DNA of 64,000 bases from Chromatiaceae bacterium (GCA_024235215.1 JACKMU010000006.1:304689-368688); one strand, 5' to 3'; numbered from the stretch's first letter, positions 53,810 through 63,361 are shown. Program-made: numbers and translations. The notes: generated by a model from the sequence alone, not told the origin.

Positions 53810-55390
53810 ATGTCTGAACTGCAAAAACAGCTGAACCGCCGGCGCACCTTCGCCATCATCTCGCACCCCGATGCGGGTAAGACCACCTTGACGGAAAAGC
53901 TGCTGCTCTACGGCGGCGCGATCCAGATGGCCGGTACCGTGAAGGGACGCAAAGCTGACCGGCATGCAACCTCCGACTGGATGGCGATAGAGAAGCAACG
54001 CGGTATCTCGGTCACCTCGTCGGTGATGCAGTTCCCCTATGCCGACGCTGTGGTCAACCTGTTGGACACACCGGGACACGAAGACTTTTCGGAGGACACC
54101 TACCGCACGCTGACCGCGGTGGATTCGGCACTGATGGTGATCGATGTCGCCAAAGGCGTGGAGGAGCGCACCATCAAGCTGATGGAGGTGTGCCGCATGC
54201 GCGATACGCCGATACTCACCTTCGTGAACAAACTCGACCGGGAAGGGCGCGATGCGATGGAGATTCTCGACGAGATCGAGTCGGTGCTGCAGATCAGGGG
54301 TGCGCCTGTCACCTGGCCAATCGGCATGGGCAAGCGCTTCAAGGGGGTCTACGATCTGCGTACCGGTATCACCCACCTCTTCTCTGCCACTCATGGCGGC
54401 AGAATCAAAGAGGGCGAGGTGGTCAAGGGACTGGATAATCCCCGGCTGGATGAACTGATCGGCGATCAGGCGGATGAGTTGCGCGAAGAGATCGAACTGG
54501 TGGTTGGCGCCAGTCACCCGCTCGATCTGGAAGCTTATGGGAAAGGTGAGCAGACACCGGTTTTTTTCGGTTCAGCGATCAACAATTTCGGTGTGGAGGA
54601 GCTGCTCAAAGCGTTTGTGCAGTACGCTCCCGGACCGCTGGCGCGCCACACCCGGCAGCGTCTGGTGATGCCGGATGAGGAGCGTTTCACCGGCTTTGTG
54701 TTTAAGATTCAGGCCAACATGGACCCGGCCCATCGGGACCGGATCGCCTTCCTGCGTGTCTGCAGCGGCAGCTACCAGAAGGGGATGAAGCTATACAATG
54801 TACGCACCGGCAAGACGGTGCAGGTGAACAATGCGATCACCTTTCAGGCGGATGAGCGCCGCCATGTGGAAGAGGCATGGCCGGGTGACATCATCGGCTT
54901 GCACAACCATGGCACCATTCAGATCGGCGACACCTTCAGCGAAGGTGAGGTGTTGAAGTATGAGGGGATACCCTATTTCGCGCCAGAGCTGTTCCGTCGT
55001 GTGGTACTGAAGGATCCGCTCAGGCTCAAAGCGCTGCAGAAGGGGGTGCTGCAGCTGTGTGAGGAGGGCGCTACGCAGGTATTCAGGCCGCTGAAGAACA
55101 ACGATCTCATTCTGGGAGCGGTTGGAATGCTGCAGTTCGATGTTGCGGCGCAGCGACTCAAGGAGGAGTACAAGGTAGAGGCGGTCGTGGAGCATGTGTC
55201 GATCAACACGGCGCGCTGGGTGCGCTGCAAAGATCCCAAAATGATGGAACGGTTTCAGGCCAGGGTTTACGAAAACCTGGCGTTGGACGGAAACGACCAG
55301 CTGGTCTATCTGGCACCCACCCGGGTCAATCTCGACCTCACCATGGAGCGCTGGCCGGAGGTGGAGTTCTCCGCGACCCGGGAGCTCTGA
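53810..55390 (+). CDS. prfC: Peptide chain release factor 3
   Basis: Translational GTPase of 526 residues that recycles RF1/RF2 from the ribosome. G1 is ISHPDAGKTTLTEKLLLYGG, G2 lies in QRGISVTSSVMQF, G3 in LLDTPGHEDFSEDTYR and G4 in TFVNKLDREGRD. The C-terminal domain includes FMVLGAVGMLQFDV-like LILGAVGMLQFDVAAQRL and YKVEAVVEHVSINTARW. A TATAAT at 53743-53748 lies 60 bp upstream and may be its promoter -10 element. Confidence 0.96.
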   Translation: MSELQKQLNRRRTFAIISHPDAGKTTLTEKLLLYGGAIQMAGTVKGRKADRHATSDWMAIEKQRGISVTSSVMQFPYADAVVNLLDTPGHEDFSEDTYRTLTAVDSALMVIDVAKGVEERTIKLMEVCRMRDTPILTFVNKLDREGRDAMEILDEIESVLQIRGAPVTWPIGMGKRFKGVYDLRTGITHLFSATHGGRIKEGEVVKGLDNPRLDELIGDQADELREEIELVVGASHPLDLEAYGKGEQTPVFFGSAINNFGVEELLKAFVQYAPGPLARHTRQRLVMPDEERFTGFVFKIQANMDPAHRDRIAFLRVCSGSYQKGMKLYNVRTGKTVQVNNAITFQADERRHVEEAWPGDIIGLHNHGTIQIGDTFSEGEVLKYEGIPYFAPELFRRVVLKDPLRLKALQKGVLQLCEEGATQVFRPLKNNDLILGAVGMLQFDVAAQRLKEEYKVEAVVEHVSINTARWVRCKDPKMMERFQARVYENLALDGNDQLVYLAPTRVNLDLTMERWPEVEFSATREL

Positions 55391-55590
55391 GGCGACGGGA
55401 ACGACCCGCAAATGGAGCCGCACCGGACTTGGCAGTTTGCCGCAGAGATCCTCGATCGCACCACGGCCGGACCCACTGATCGGCAGCATGGGCAGCGAAG
55501 TCTGATCGTAACTATTCAGCTGGCTCGAAAAAACGGTGCCAGCTGAAGAGTCACTCCGGATCTAACAGTTTCACCAGCAGAGAACGAAAA

Positions 55591-55821
55591 ATGGAAAATG
55601 CAGAGGTAGAGAGATTGATAAAAGCCGGCCTGCCGGGCTGCCTGGTCAGCGTGACCGGCGATGGCCGCCATTTCGAGGCGGTTGTGGTGAGTGAGGAGTT
55701 TGTCGGCAAGAGCCCGCTGCAGAAGCAGCGTTTGGTGATGGCTACCGTGCGCAAACAGATCGACAGCGACGAACTGCATGCGCTCTCCATCAAAACGCTT
55801 ACCCCGGCAGAAGCGGAATAG
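55591..55821 (+). CDS. BolA-family protein (IbaG-like)
   Basis: A 76-residue protein of the BolA/IbaG family that partners with monothiol glutaredoxins in iron-sulfur trafficking or acid-stress control. Family residues are VSVTGDGRHFEAVVVSEEF near residues 20-38 (the conserved His) and KSPLQKQRLVMATVRKQI near 40-58. The ribosome site is AGAG. Its short length is that of IbaG rather than BolA. Confidence 0.9.
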   Translation: MENAEVERLIKAGLPGCLVSVTGDGRHFEAVVVSEEFVGKSPLQKQRLVMATVRKQIDSDELHALSIKTLTPAEAE

Positions 55822-55904
55822 CGCTACGCGTTCATTTTACGCGGTCGGCTCCGCTCCTTACCGGCTGTTCATTGTCGGGACTCTGATCCCGCATCCCACT
55901 CCGT

Positions 55905-57017
55905 TCATCGGGTTGTAGGTCTCCGGACGCGGGTTTCCAGCGGTTCCGCGATCACCGCATGCAGCGTCAGCTGCCTGCCGTCGCGCAGCACACCGAGTTC
56001 GATGCGGGTTCCGATGCGCATCAGTCCGACGGCGTTGCGCAGATCGCTGGAACTCGCCACCGGACGACCGTCGAGCGTGACGATCACATCCCCACGACGT
56101 AATCCCGCTGCTGCGGCGGCCGAACCCTCCACCACTTCGGCCACCAGTGCGCCACCGCGTCGCGCCAGACGAAACGCCTTGGCCAGCTCCGGTGTCAGAT
56201 CCTGAGTTGCCACCCCCAACTGGCCGCGTCTCACCTCTCCATACTCGGAGATCTGCGCCATGATGACGCCGGCCATGTTGCCGGGAATCGCAAAACCGAT
56301 GCCGATATTACCTCCGGAGGGTCCGACGATCGCCGTGTTCACCCCGACCAGTTTGCCGTGCATATTGACCAGCGGGCCGCCGGAGTTGCCCGGGTTGATC
56401 GAAGCATCGGTCTGGATGAAGTCTTCGTACCCCTCGATACCCAGATCGGATCTGCCGAGTGCACTGACGATGCCGTAAGTGACCGTCTGGCCCAGACCGA
56501 ACGGACTGCCGATCGCCACCACGAAATCACCCACGCGAACCTGGTCCGAGTCGGCGAACGGCAGTGCTGTCAGCTCTTTGGCCTGGATGCGGATCAAGGC
56601 CAGATCGACCTCCGGATCGCTGCCCACCACCTCCGCGTTGAACTGGCGCTGATCGCGCAGCGTCACCGTGATCTCATCCGCTCCGTCGATCACATGGTGG
56701 TTGGTCAGCACAAAACCCTTGGCCGCGTCCACGATCACCCCGGAACCGAGGCTCTGCTTCTGGCGCTGCTGCTCGCGCTCTTCGGGAATATCGAAGAAGC
56801 GGCGGAAAAAGGGATCGTCCAGCAACGGGTGGCGCCGCACGGTGCTCCTGGTGCGGGTCGAGATGTTGACCACCGCGGGTAGCACACTCTCCAGCATCGG
56901 TGCGATGGTGAATTCCGGCGCCGGGGCTTTGGCAGGCACGCCGTCACCAACCACCAGCAGCAGCAACAGCAGCCAGCGCGGGTGCAAATGGCGTCGGAAC
57001 CGATCTCTCTGAATCAT
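55905..57017 (-). CDS. HtrA-type periplasmic serine protease with one PDZ domain
   Basis: A 370-residue DegP/DegQ/DegS relative. A hydrophobic N-terminus (RWLLLLLLVVGDGVPA) leads to a trypsin-like domain with catalytic His in VLTNHHVIDGA, Asp in DPEVDLALIRI, and Ser in NPGNSGGPLVNM. One PDZ domain follows (residues 260-350, RGGALVAEVVEGSAAAAAGL). There is only one PDZ, as in DegS or PasA-type proteases. I start at the ATG at 57017, with AGGAG eight bases upstream; 57083 is the longest option. It is divergent from groES. Confidence 0.93.
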   Translation of the reverse strand: MIQRDRFRRHLHPRWLLLLLLVVGDGVPAKAPAPEFTIAPMLESVLPAVVNISTRTRSTVRRHPLLDDPFFRRFFDIPEEREQQRQKQSLGSGVIVDAAKGFVLTNHHVIDGADEITVTLRDQRQFNAEVVGSDPEVDLALIRIQAKELTALPFADSDQVRVGDFVVAIGSPFGLGQTVTYGIVSALGRSDLGIEGYEDFIQTDASINPGNSGGPLVNMHGKLVGVNTAIVGPSGGNIGIGFAIPGNMAGVIMAQISEYGEVRRGQLGVATQDLTPELAKAFRLARRGGALVAEVVEGSAAAAAGLRRGDVIVTLDGRPVASSSDLRNAVGLMRIGTRIELGVLRDGRQLTLHAVIAEPLETRVRRPTTR

Positions 57018-57145
57018 GGTCATCGCTCCTCTCTGGATCTTCCTCTCTGCCATTGTAACCCGATCGCCGGACTGGCACTGCAACAGCGAATCAGCAGCTT
57101 TTTAACACCCGCTGGGGAAGGTAAAAAAAACAGTTGCACCGAGTG

Positions 57146-57173
57146 CTTGAAAATAGCCGAAACCGCCCTATCT
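57146..57173 (+). promoter_or_regulatory. Sigma-32 heat-shock promoter of groESL
   Basis: CTTGAAA at 57146-57152 and CCCTATCT at 57166-57173, 13 bp apart, match the heat-shock consensus CTTGAAA - CCCCATNT closely. The start site would be about 90 bp before the groES ATG. No CIRCE inverted repeat is seen in the leader. Confidence 0.8.
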
Positions 57174-57273
57174 GGTAGGCGGCAACTCTTGCCGCAGGGG
57201 TGTTCCGGCGGGGTTGTACAATGACAGATTTTTGAGGCGGCGCTCAGTCGCCATTTTGACGAGGTAGAAGCTC

Positions 57274-57561
57274 ATGGAGATACGCCCTTTACACGATCGT
57301 GTGGTCATCCGCCGGAGGGAGGAGGAGGTGAAGTCCGCAGGTGGGATCCTGATTCCCGATACAGCCAAGGAGAAACCGATCCAGGGTGAGGTGATCGCCG
57401 TCGGCAAAGGCCGGGTGCTCAACAACGGTCAGACCCGTCCGCTGGATCTCAAGGTGGGTGACCGGGTGCTGTTTGGCAAGTACTCCGGTAACGAGGTGAA
57501 GGTGGACGGCAAAGAGTTGGTGGTGATGCGTGAAGAGGAGATCATGGCTGTCATCGAGTAA
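57274..57561 (+). CDS. groS: Co-chaperonin GroES
   Basis: A 95-residue heptameric lid protein of the GroEL chaperonin. Typical blocks are IRPLHDRVVIRRREEEVKSA near the start, the mobile loop GGILIPDTAKEKPIQGEVIA near 24-43, VGDRVLFGKYSGNEVK and REEEIMAVIE. It is the first gene of groESL, expressed from a sigma-32 promoter. Confidence 0.97.
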   Translation: MEIRPLHDRVVIRRREEEVKSAGGILIPDTAKEKPIQGEVIAVGKGRVLNNGQTRPLDLKVGDRVLFGKYSGNEVKVDGKELVVMREEEIMAVIE

Positions 57562-57604
57562 CCCGTGCCTGCCATAGACTGAGAGATTCAATGAGGAGAA
57601 AAAA

Positions 57605-59239
57605 GTGACCGCAAAAGAGATTCAATTTGGCGACGACTCGCGCGCCCGTTTTCTGCATGGTGTGAATATTCTTGCCAATGCCGTGAAGGTGACCCTGGGA
57701 CCCAAGGGGAGAAACGTCGTACTGGAAAAGAGTTTCGGCGCGCCGACAGTCACCAAAGATGGTGTATCGGTGGCCAAGGAGATCGAACTCAAGAACAAAT
57801 TCGAGAACATGGGGGCGCAGATGGTAAAGCAGGTCGCCTCCAAGACCAGCGACGTCGCTGGGGACGGTACCACCACTGCTACCGTGCTGGCTCAGGTGTT
57901 GGTGCGCGAAGGATTGAAGGCGGTTGCCGCGGGGATGAACCCGATGGATCTCAAGCGCGGCATCGACCAGGCGGTGGAGAGCGCCGTCGCAGCGCTCAAG
58001 GAGATCTCCCGGCCCTGCTCCGACAACCGTGAGATAGCTCAGGTCGGCACCATCTCCGCCAACTCGGACGAGTTGGTCGGCAAGATCATCGCCGAGGCGA
58101 TGGAGAAGGTGGGCAAGGAGGGAGTGATTACGGTCGAGGAGGGGAAATCGCTGCAGAACGAACTCGAAGTGGTTGAGGGGATGCAGTTCGATCGCGGTTA
58201 CCTCTCGCCCTACTTCATCAACAGCCAGGAGAACCAGCGGGTCGAACTGGAGGACCCCTTCATCCTGCTGTACGACAAGAAGATCTCCAATGTACGGGAG
58301 ATGCTGCCGGTGCTGGAAGGGATCGCCAAAGCGGGCAAACCGCTGCTGATCGTGGCCGAGGATATCGAGGGTGAGGCGCTCGCCACGCTGGTGGTGAACA
58401 GCATGCGCGGCATCGTCAAGGTGTGCGCGGTCAAGGCACCGGGTTTCGGCGACCGGCGCAAGGCGATGCTGCAGGATATCGCCATCCTCACCGGCGGCAC
58501 GCTGATCTCGGAAGAGGTCGGCCTGTCGCTGGAGAAAGCGACCCTCGATGATCTTGGTAGCGCGAAAAAGATTCAGGTCAGCAAGGATGAGACCACCCTT
58601 ATCGACGGCGCCGGCAGCGCAGCGGATATCAAGGCGCGCTGTGAGCAGATCCGCGCACAGGTCGAGGAGACCAGCTCGGACTACGACCGTGAGAAGCTGC
58701 AGGAGCGGCTGGCCAAACTCGCGGGTGGCGTTGCTTTGATCAAGGTGGGTGCTGCCACGGAATTGGAGATGAAGGAGAAGAAGGCCCGGGTGGAAGATGC
58801 ACTGCACGCGACCCGCGCCGCGGTCGAGGAGGGGGTGGTACCCGGCGGCGGTGTTGCGCTGGTCCGCGCCATCTCCGGTCTCAGCGGGCTGAAAGGGGTC
58901 AACCACGACCAGGATGTCGGTATCAGCATTACTCGCCGGGCGCTGGAGGAGCCGCTGCGCCAGATCGTGCTGAACGCTGGCGGTGAGTCCTCGGTGGTAT
59001 TGAGCAAGGTGCTCGATGGGGTAGGCAACTACGGCTATAACGCGGCCACCGGAGAGTATGGCGATATGGTGAAGATGGGCATACTCGACCCAACCAAGGT
59101 GGCGCGCTCGGCGCTGCAGAATGCCGCCTCGGTCGCCGGATTGATGATCACCACCGAAGCGATGGTGGCGGAGCTGCCGAAGAAGGAGAAGCCGATGCCC
59201 GCAGGCGGTATGGGCGGCATGGGTGACATGGACTACTGA
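57605..59239 (+). CDS. groL: Chaperonin GroEL
   Basis: The 60-kDa ATP-dependent protein-folding chamber, 544 residues. It shows VKVTLGPKGRNVVLEKSFGA near residues 26-45, DVAGDGTTTATVLAQVLV near 85, VKAPGFGDRRKAMLQDIAIL near 275, and the Gly/Met-rich tail GGMGGMGDMDY. The start is a GTG 44 bp after groS with a GAGGAG site upstream. Length and tail are those of the housekeeping copy. Confidence 0.98.
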   Translation: MTAKEIQFGDDSRARFLHGVNILANAVKVTLGPKGRNVVLEKSFGAPTVTKDGVSVAKEIELKNKFENMGAQMVKQVASKTSDVAGDGTTTATVLAQVLVREGLKAVAAGMNPMDLKRGIDQAVESAVAALKEISRPCSDNREIAQVGTISANSDELVGKIIAEAMEKVGKEGVITVEEGKSLQNELEVVEGMQFDRGYLSPYFINSQENQRVELEDPFILLYDKKISNVREMLPVLEGIAKAGKPLLIVAEDIEGEALATLVVNSMRGIVKVCAVKAPGFGDRRKAMLQDIAILTGGTLISEEVGLSLEKATLDDLGSAKKIQVSKDETTLIDGAGSAADIKARCEQIRAQVEETSSDYDREKLQERLAKLAGGVALIKVGAATELEMKEKKARVEDALHATRAAVEEGVVPGGGVALVRAISGLSGLKGVNHDQDVGISITRRALEEPLRQIVLNAGGESSVVLSKVLDGVGNYGYNAATGEYGDMVKMGILDPTKVARSALQNAASVAGLMITTEAMVAELPKKEKPMPAGGMGGMGDMDY

Positions 59240-59263
59240 GTTCAATGCAGCTGGGCTGATCCA

Positions 59264-59293
59264 CCAGGGAGCCATCGCCCGATGGCTCCCTGG
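59264..59293 (+). terminator. Hairpin after groEL
   Basis: A 13-bp perfect stem, CCAGGGAGCCATC / GATGGCTCCCTGG, with a GCCC loop lies 25 bp beyond the groEL stop. No T-run follows, so it may stabilise or process the mRNA end rather than terminate alone. Confidence 0.6.
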
Positions 59294-59576
59294 GGAGTGC
59301 TCCGCTCCCGGGAGGCTTTTCCGTTATCCCGACCATTGCCATGTTGCGCCGGCGCTAACAGCTGCTGCATGCGCAGCAATCCGGCGGCAGCCACATTGGC
59401 CAAAGCCATACTGAGCAGTTACAGATAGTGCCGGATCCCGGCTCACTGACGCTTCCCCGGAAGCGCAAATCACGCCTTCCGGCGTGTTAACATCATCCGA
59501 TACGGCAACAAGAAGGGGACCGCACAAGGGGCGGCAGCGGATACGGAAAAGCTGCCAGGCGACGAGATCAGAAGCT

Positions 59577-60707
59577 ATGCAAACCTCACCCGATCCGATG
59601 CTGCAACGTCTGCGCTGGCTCACCTGGGCGACTCTGCTGATCCTGCTGGTGTGGCAGTTTCTGCCCTGGATCGAGCGGGCGTTGATCGGAATCACCACAG
59701 AGCCGAGACCGGTCACCGCACGCGGCGAGCTGGCCGCGGACGAACGCACCACCATAGAAATTTTCGAACGCGCCAGCCCCTCGGTGCTCTTTATCACGAC
59801 CCGCCAGCGGGTGGTCAGTTACTGGACCCGCAACGTTTTCAGTGTGCCCAAGGGCACGGGTTCAGGGTTCGTCTGGGACGATCTGGGACACCTGGTGACC
59901 AACAACCACGTGATCGAAGGGGCTTCCGAGGCGACCGTGCGTCTCAATGACGGACGCAGCTACAGTGCCGTGCTGGTCGGTGCCAGTCCGGCCCACGACC
60001 TCGCGGTGCTGCGTATCAGTGTTGCCTTCGACCGGCCGCCGCCGGTGCCGTTGGGCAGCAGTGCGGATCTGCGCGTGGGCCAGAAGGTGTTCGCGATCGG
60101 CAATCCGTTCGGCCTCGACTACACACTCACCAGCGGTCTGGTGTCGGCACTGGACCGCTCGCTGGAAGTGGAGAGCGGTGCCACTATCGACCATCTGATC
60201 CAGACCGATGCCGCGATCAATCCCGGCAACTCGGGCGGGCCGCTGCTGGATAGCGCGGGACGGCTGATCGGCATCAACACCGCGATCTACAGCCCATCCG
60301 GTGCTTACGCGGGTATCGGCTTCGCGGTGCCAGTGGATACGGTCAACCGGGTGGTCCCCGAGTTGATCGCCAGAGGCAGCTATCTGCGCCCCAGCCTCGG
60401 CATCGTGATCGATGCAGAGATCAACAAAACGCTGACGCAACAGCTTGGTGTCAGCGGTGTATTGCTGCTCAAAGTGGCGCCCGGGTCGGCTGCCGAAGCC
60501 GCCGGGCTGCGCGGTACCCGGATAGATCGTAATGGCGACATTATCCCGGGGGATGTCATTCTGGCGATCGATGGCAGCCCGGTGGAGTCGGTCTCCGCGC
60601 TGTTCGGGCGCATGGATCGCTATCGCATCGGCGATCGAATCGGCTTGCGCGTCTGGCGCAGTGGGCGTGAAATGGAGGTGACGGTCGTACTGCAGGCAGG
60701 GGAGTGA
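59577..60707 (+). CDS. Membrane-anchored HtrA-type serine protease (DegS-like)
   Basis: A 376-residue protein with an N-terminal membrane anchor (LTWATLLILLVWQFLPWI). The trypsin-like domain has His in HLVTNNHVIEGASE, Asp in PAHDLAVLRI, and Ser in NPGNSGGPLLDS. A single PDZ domain (about residues 275-365) contains VSGVLLLKVAPGSAAEAAGL. The anchor and single PDZ are DegS-like, but the protein differs from the copy upstream of groES, so two related proteases flank the chaperonin operon. I start at the ATG at 59577. Confidence 0.9.
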   Translation: MQTSPDPMLQRLRWLTWATLLILLVWQFLPWIERALIGITTEPRPVTARGELAADERTTIEIFERASPSVLFITTRQRVVSYWTRNVFSVPKGTGSGFVWDDLGHLVTNNHVIEGASEATVRLNDGRSYSAVLVGASPAHDLAVLRISVAFDRPPPVPLGSSADLRVGQKVFAIGNPFGLDYTLTSGLVSALDRSLEVESGATIDHLIQTDAAINPGNSGGPLLDSAGRLIGINTAIYSPSGAYAGIGFAVPVDTVNRVVPELIARGSYLRPSLGIVIDAEINKTLTQQLGVSGVLLLKVAPGSAAEAAGLRGTRIDRNGDIIPGDVILAIDGSPVESVSALFGRMDRYRIGDRIGLRVWRSGREMEVTVVLQAGE

Positions 60708-60761
60708 GCTTTGCGCCAGGCCGCGCAGCACGATTGCACTGCAACAGAGGAGGATCAGGCA

Positions 60762-61187
60762 ATGCAGGCGGAGACGCCGTTGCAACCCACTGCGGTGGTC
60801 ACTGCATTTTTACGCCATGACCAGCGCATACTGCTGGTTCAGCGCAGCGCCAGGGTGGGCAGCTATCAGGGGCGCTGGTCAGCCATCAGCGGCTATCTGG
60901 AAGAGGTGACACCGCTGCAGCAGGCACGCCGGGAGATCAGTGAGGAGACCGGACTGCCCGAGTCGGAGGTGCATCTGGTCGCTGCAGGGGAGGCCATCAG
61001 CATACCCGCTCCCGAGCTGGGCAGACTCTGGGTGGTGCACCCATTTCTGTTTGATGTCGATGATCCACAGCATGTCAGGCTGGATTGGGAGAACCTGACC
61101 TGTTGCTGGGTGGCGCCGCACGAGCTGCACAAGTTCAATACCGTACCCGGGCTCGACCAGGCACTGCAGGCCTGCCTCAAGCGCTGA
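60762..61187 (+). CDS. NUDIX hydrolase
   Basis: A 141-residue pyrophosphohydrolase domain. The NUDIX box reads GYLEEVTPLQQARREISEE, followed by TGLPE. Its REISEET part is intact, but the box is one residue shorter than the usual G.....E.......RE..EE.G pattern, as I recall for the group paired with eIF2B-like genes. The ATG at 60762 follows GAGGAGG. Its stop TGA overlaps the start of the next gene (TGATGG), so the two are translated together. Confidence 0.88.
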   Translation: MQAETPLQPTAVVTAFLRHDQRILLVQRSARVGSYQGRWSAISGYLEEVTPLQQARREISEETGLPESEVHLVAAGEAISIPAPELGRLWVVHPFLFDVDDPQHVRLDWENLTCCWVAPHELHKFNTVPGLDQALQACLKR

Positions 61188-62077
61188 TGGACGCAAGCGC
61201 GTTCGAAACCGCAGTGCAGGAGCTGCACGCCGACCGGGTGCGTGGTGCCAGTGAGCTGGCGCGCCGCTGTCTGGATCTGCTGGCGCTGAGCGCCCAGTCA
61301 GCGCCAGCCGGCGGCTGCGCGGAGCTGCTGCAGCTGCTGGCACAACGCTGCGCCAGGCTGGTCGCCGCCCGTCCGAGCATGGCGCCGATCGAGAATCTGC
61401 TGGATGCTTGGAGCAACGGGTTGGGCCACCTCGACAGCAGCTCGCTGACAGTGCTGCGCAGCACGGCCGCAGAGCTGGCGCGGGAGGGCATCTGGCAGTC
61501 GAAGCGGGCGCTGCTCAGGAGCGCGGAGAACGCTGCCGCACAGATCGGTGACGACAAGACCCTGATCACGCACAGCCTCAGCTCGACACTGCTCGCCGTA
61601 TTCGAACGACTGCAAGCGCGCAACATCCGCGTCATCGTCACCGAATCGCGGCCGCTCAACGAGGGTCATATCCTGGCCCGCCGTCTCTCCGATTGGAACA
61701 TTCCGACACAGTTGATCACCGATGCCCAGTTGGGCCTGTTCACCGCGCAGGCGGATCTGGCGCTGCTGGGTGCGGACTCGCTGCTGCCGGATGGATCGCT
61801 CGTGAACAAGGCGGGCAGCCTGCTGCTGGCACTTGCCGCCAACCACAGTGGCGTGCCGCTCTACGTCTGCTGCGAAAGCTTCAAACAGCGCAGAACCGGG
61901 CAGACGCAGATGCCGCTGGAGGAGATGGCGGCGGGCGAACTGGGAGCACCGAGCCTGCCCGGCGTGCGGGCGCGCAACATCTATTTCGATATCACCCCGG
62001 CCAGTCTGATCAGCCGCTGGATCGATGAACACGGTGTGCATGCGGACGGCAAGCTGTCGATAACTACCGGGAAATAG
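61187..62077 (+). CDS. eIF2B / ribose-1,5-bisphosphate isomerase-like protein
   Basis: A 296-residue protein of the eIF2B-alpha / aIF2B / methylthioribose-1-phosphate isomerase superfamily. Recognisable blocks are DDKTLITHSLSSTLLAVFER, IRVIVTESRPLNEGHILARR, LGADSLLPDGSLVNKAGSLL and VPLYVCCESFKQ. The second contains the ESRPL segment and the third the catalytic-type Asp region shared by the sugar-phosphate isomerases. Bacteria have no eIF2B, so an isomerase acting on a ribose-phosphate compound, with the NUDIX partner, is more likely. The substrate cannot be read from the sequence. Confidence 0.82.
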   Translation: MDASAFETAVQELHADRVRGASELARRCLDLLALSAQSAPAGGCAELLQLLAQRCARLVAARPSMAPIENLLDAWSNGLGHLDSSSLTVLRSTAAELAREGIWQSKRALLRSAENAAAQIGDDKTLITHSLSSTLLAVFERLQARNIRVIVTESRPLNEGHILARRLSDWNIPTQLITDAQLGLFTAQADLALLGADSLLPDGSLVNKAGSLLLALAANHSGVPLYVCCESFKQRRTGQTQMPLEEMAAGELGAPSLPGVRARNIYFDITPASLISRWIDEHGVHADGKLSITTGK

Positions 62078-62328
62078 CGGCAAGGCCGGAATCGAACGGC
62101 ATATCCGGATCCACCTGCACCGTCGTCACTACTCAGCATAGCAGCGGGCGCAGGGAGGCACGTTGAATGACTTCGGAGATTGAGCAGCGGCGCAATCGCG
62201 CAGCGTATCTGTGATTCCCGGTGAATTTTTACAAGTCTCGATTGCCCAGAGGCCGGGAAACTCCATTGAGTAGAGAAGGTGCCTGCCCAGACCCCAAAGC
62301 GTTTGCATGCAGCCGGATTGCATTTTGT

Positions 62329-63342
62329 TCAACGGGATTCGGATCCTTCACTATCGATACCCTCTCCCAGCAAGCCCCGGAGAGGACTGATTACCGCGTT
62401 GCCTCCGCGCTGAATTACATGGGTGTAAATCTGAGTGGTGCGTACATCTTTGTGGCCCAACTGCTCCTGTACGGTACGTATGTCCATACCCCGTTCCAGC
62501 AGATGGGTGGCGAACGAGTGGCGTAATGAGTGGCAACTTGCCGGCTTGTGGATGCCCGCCTTGCGCACCGCACGTTTGATCGCTTTTTGCAGGCTGCTCT
62601 CGTCCAGATGGTGACGGCGTTCGATGCCGGAGCGCGGATCGATACTCCGTTTCGATGCCGGAAACAGATACTGCCAACCCCACTCGCTTGCCGCGTTCGG
62701 ATACTTTCTTGCCAGCGCATGAGGTAGGTAGACTTTGCCAAAACCGTCTCGAAGATCTTTCGAGTGAACACTTTTGACCCCCTCCAGGTGGCGCCGCATA
62801 GGCAGAATGATCTCGTCGGGAAAGGTTACCACCCGATCCTTTCCCCCCTTACCCTGCCGGACAATGATTGCCCGGTGATTGAAATCGAGATCCATGATCC
62901 GCAGCCGCAGACACTCCATCAGGCGTAATCCCGAACCGTAGAGCAGGCAGGCCGCCAACCAATGGCTTCCTTCGAGATAACGTAGCAACATCCTGATTTC
63001 GTCCTGGGTCAGCACCACTGGTAGACGTGCTGGCTTTTTTGCCCGAACGCCGTCGATGGTATCTCCGAGTGGACGCCCGAGAACGTGTCTGTACATGAAC
63101 ACCAGTGCATTCAGTGCCTGATTCTGTGTACTCGCCGCAACATTCCGATCGACTGCAAGATGGGAGAGAAAGGAGCTGACCTCGGATTCTCCCAGGTCAG
63201 CCGGGTGACGCTTGCCATGATAGAGGATGAACCGCCTTATCCAAAACACATAGGCTTGTTCCGTGCGGATACTGTAGTGTTTTAAACGGATCTTACTTCT
63301 GACCTGCTCCAGAAATGGAGAGGGGTGATTCCCTGTTATCAT
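62329..63342 (-). CDS. intI: Integron integrase
   Basis: A tyrosine recombinase of 337 residues, the size of IntI1. The SAM-like DNA-binding N-terminus is LEQVRSKIRLKHYSIRTEQA followed by YVFWIRRFILYHGKRHPADL. Catalytic Arg lies in YGSGLRLMECLRLR, the His-Arg pair in CHSLRHSFATHLLERG, His in QEQLGHKDVRTTQIYTH, with Tyr as nucleophile. The IntI-specific insert SEWGWQYLFPASKRSIDPRS is present, which separates integron integrases from XerCD. I start at the ATG at 63342, with GGAGGAG six bases upstream. It points away from the cassette side, as in all integrons, and has a LexA-like box upstream. Confidence 0.95.
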   Translation of the reverse strand: MITGNHPSPFLEQVRSKIRLKHYSIRTEQAYVFWIRRFILYHGKRHPADLGESEVSSFLSHLAVDRNVAASTQNQALNALVFMYRHVLGRPLGDTIDGVRAKKPARLPVVLTQDEIRMLLRYLEGSHWLAACLLYGSGLRLMECLRLRIMDLDFNHRAIIVRQGKGGKDRVVTFPDEIILPMRRHLEGVKSVHSKDLRDGFGKVYLPHALARKYPNAASEWGWQYLFPASKRSIDPRSGIERRHHLDESSLQKAIKRAVRKAGIHKPASCHSLRHSFATHLLERGMDIRTVQEQLGHKDVRTTQIYTHVIQRGGNAVISPLRGLLGEGIDSEGSESR

Positions 63343-63361
63343 ACTTTTCTCCTCCATGAGA

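Noticed and set aside
57174..57273. CIRCE element before groES
   Set aside because: No 9-bp inverted repeat with TTAGCACTC is present; the sigma-32 promoter explains regulation.
57551..59275. 574-codon open frame antisense to groEL
   Set aside because: It mirrors a full, well-conserved groEL; long antisense frames are expected in G+C-rich genes, and it has no family motifs.
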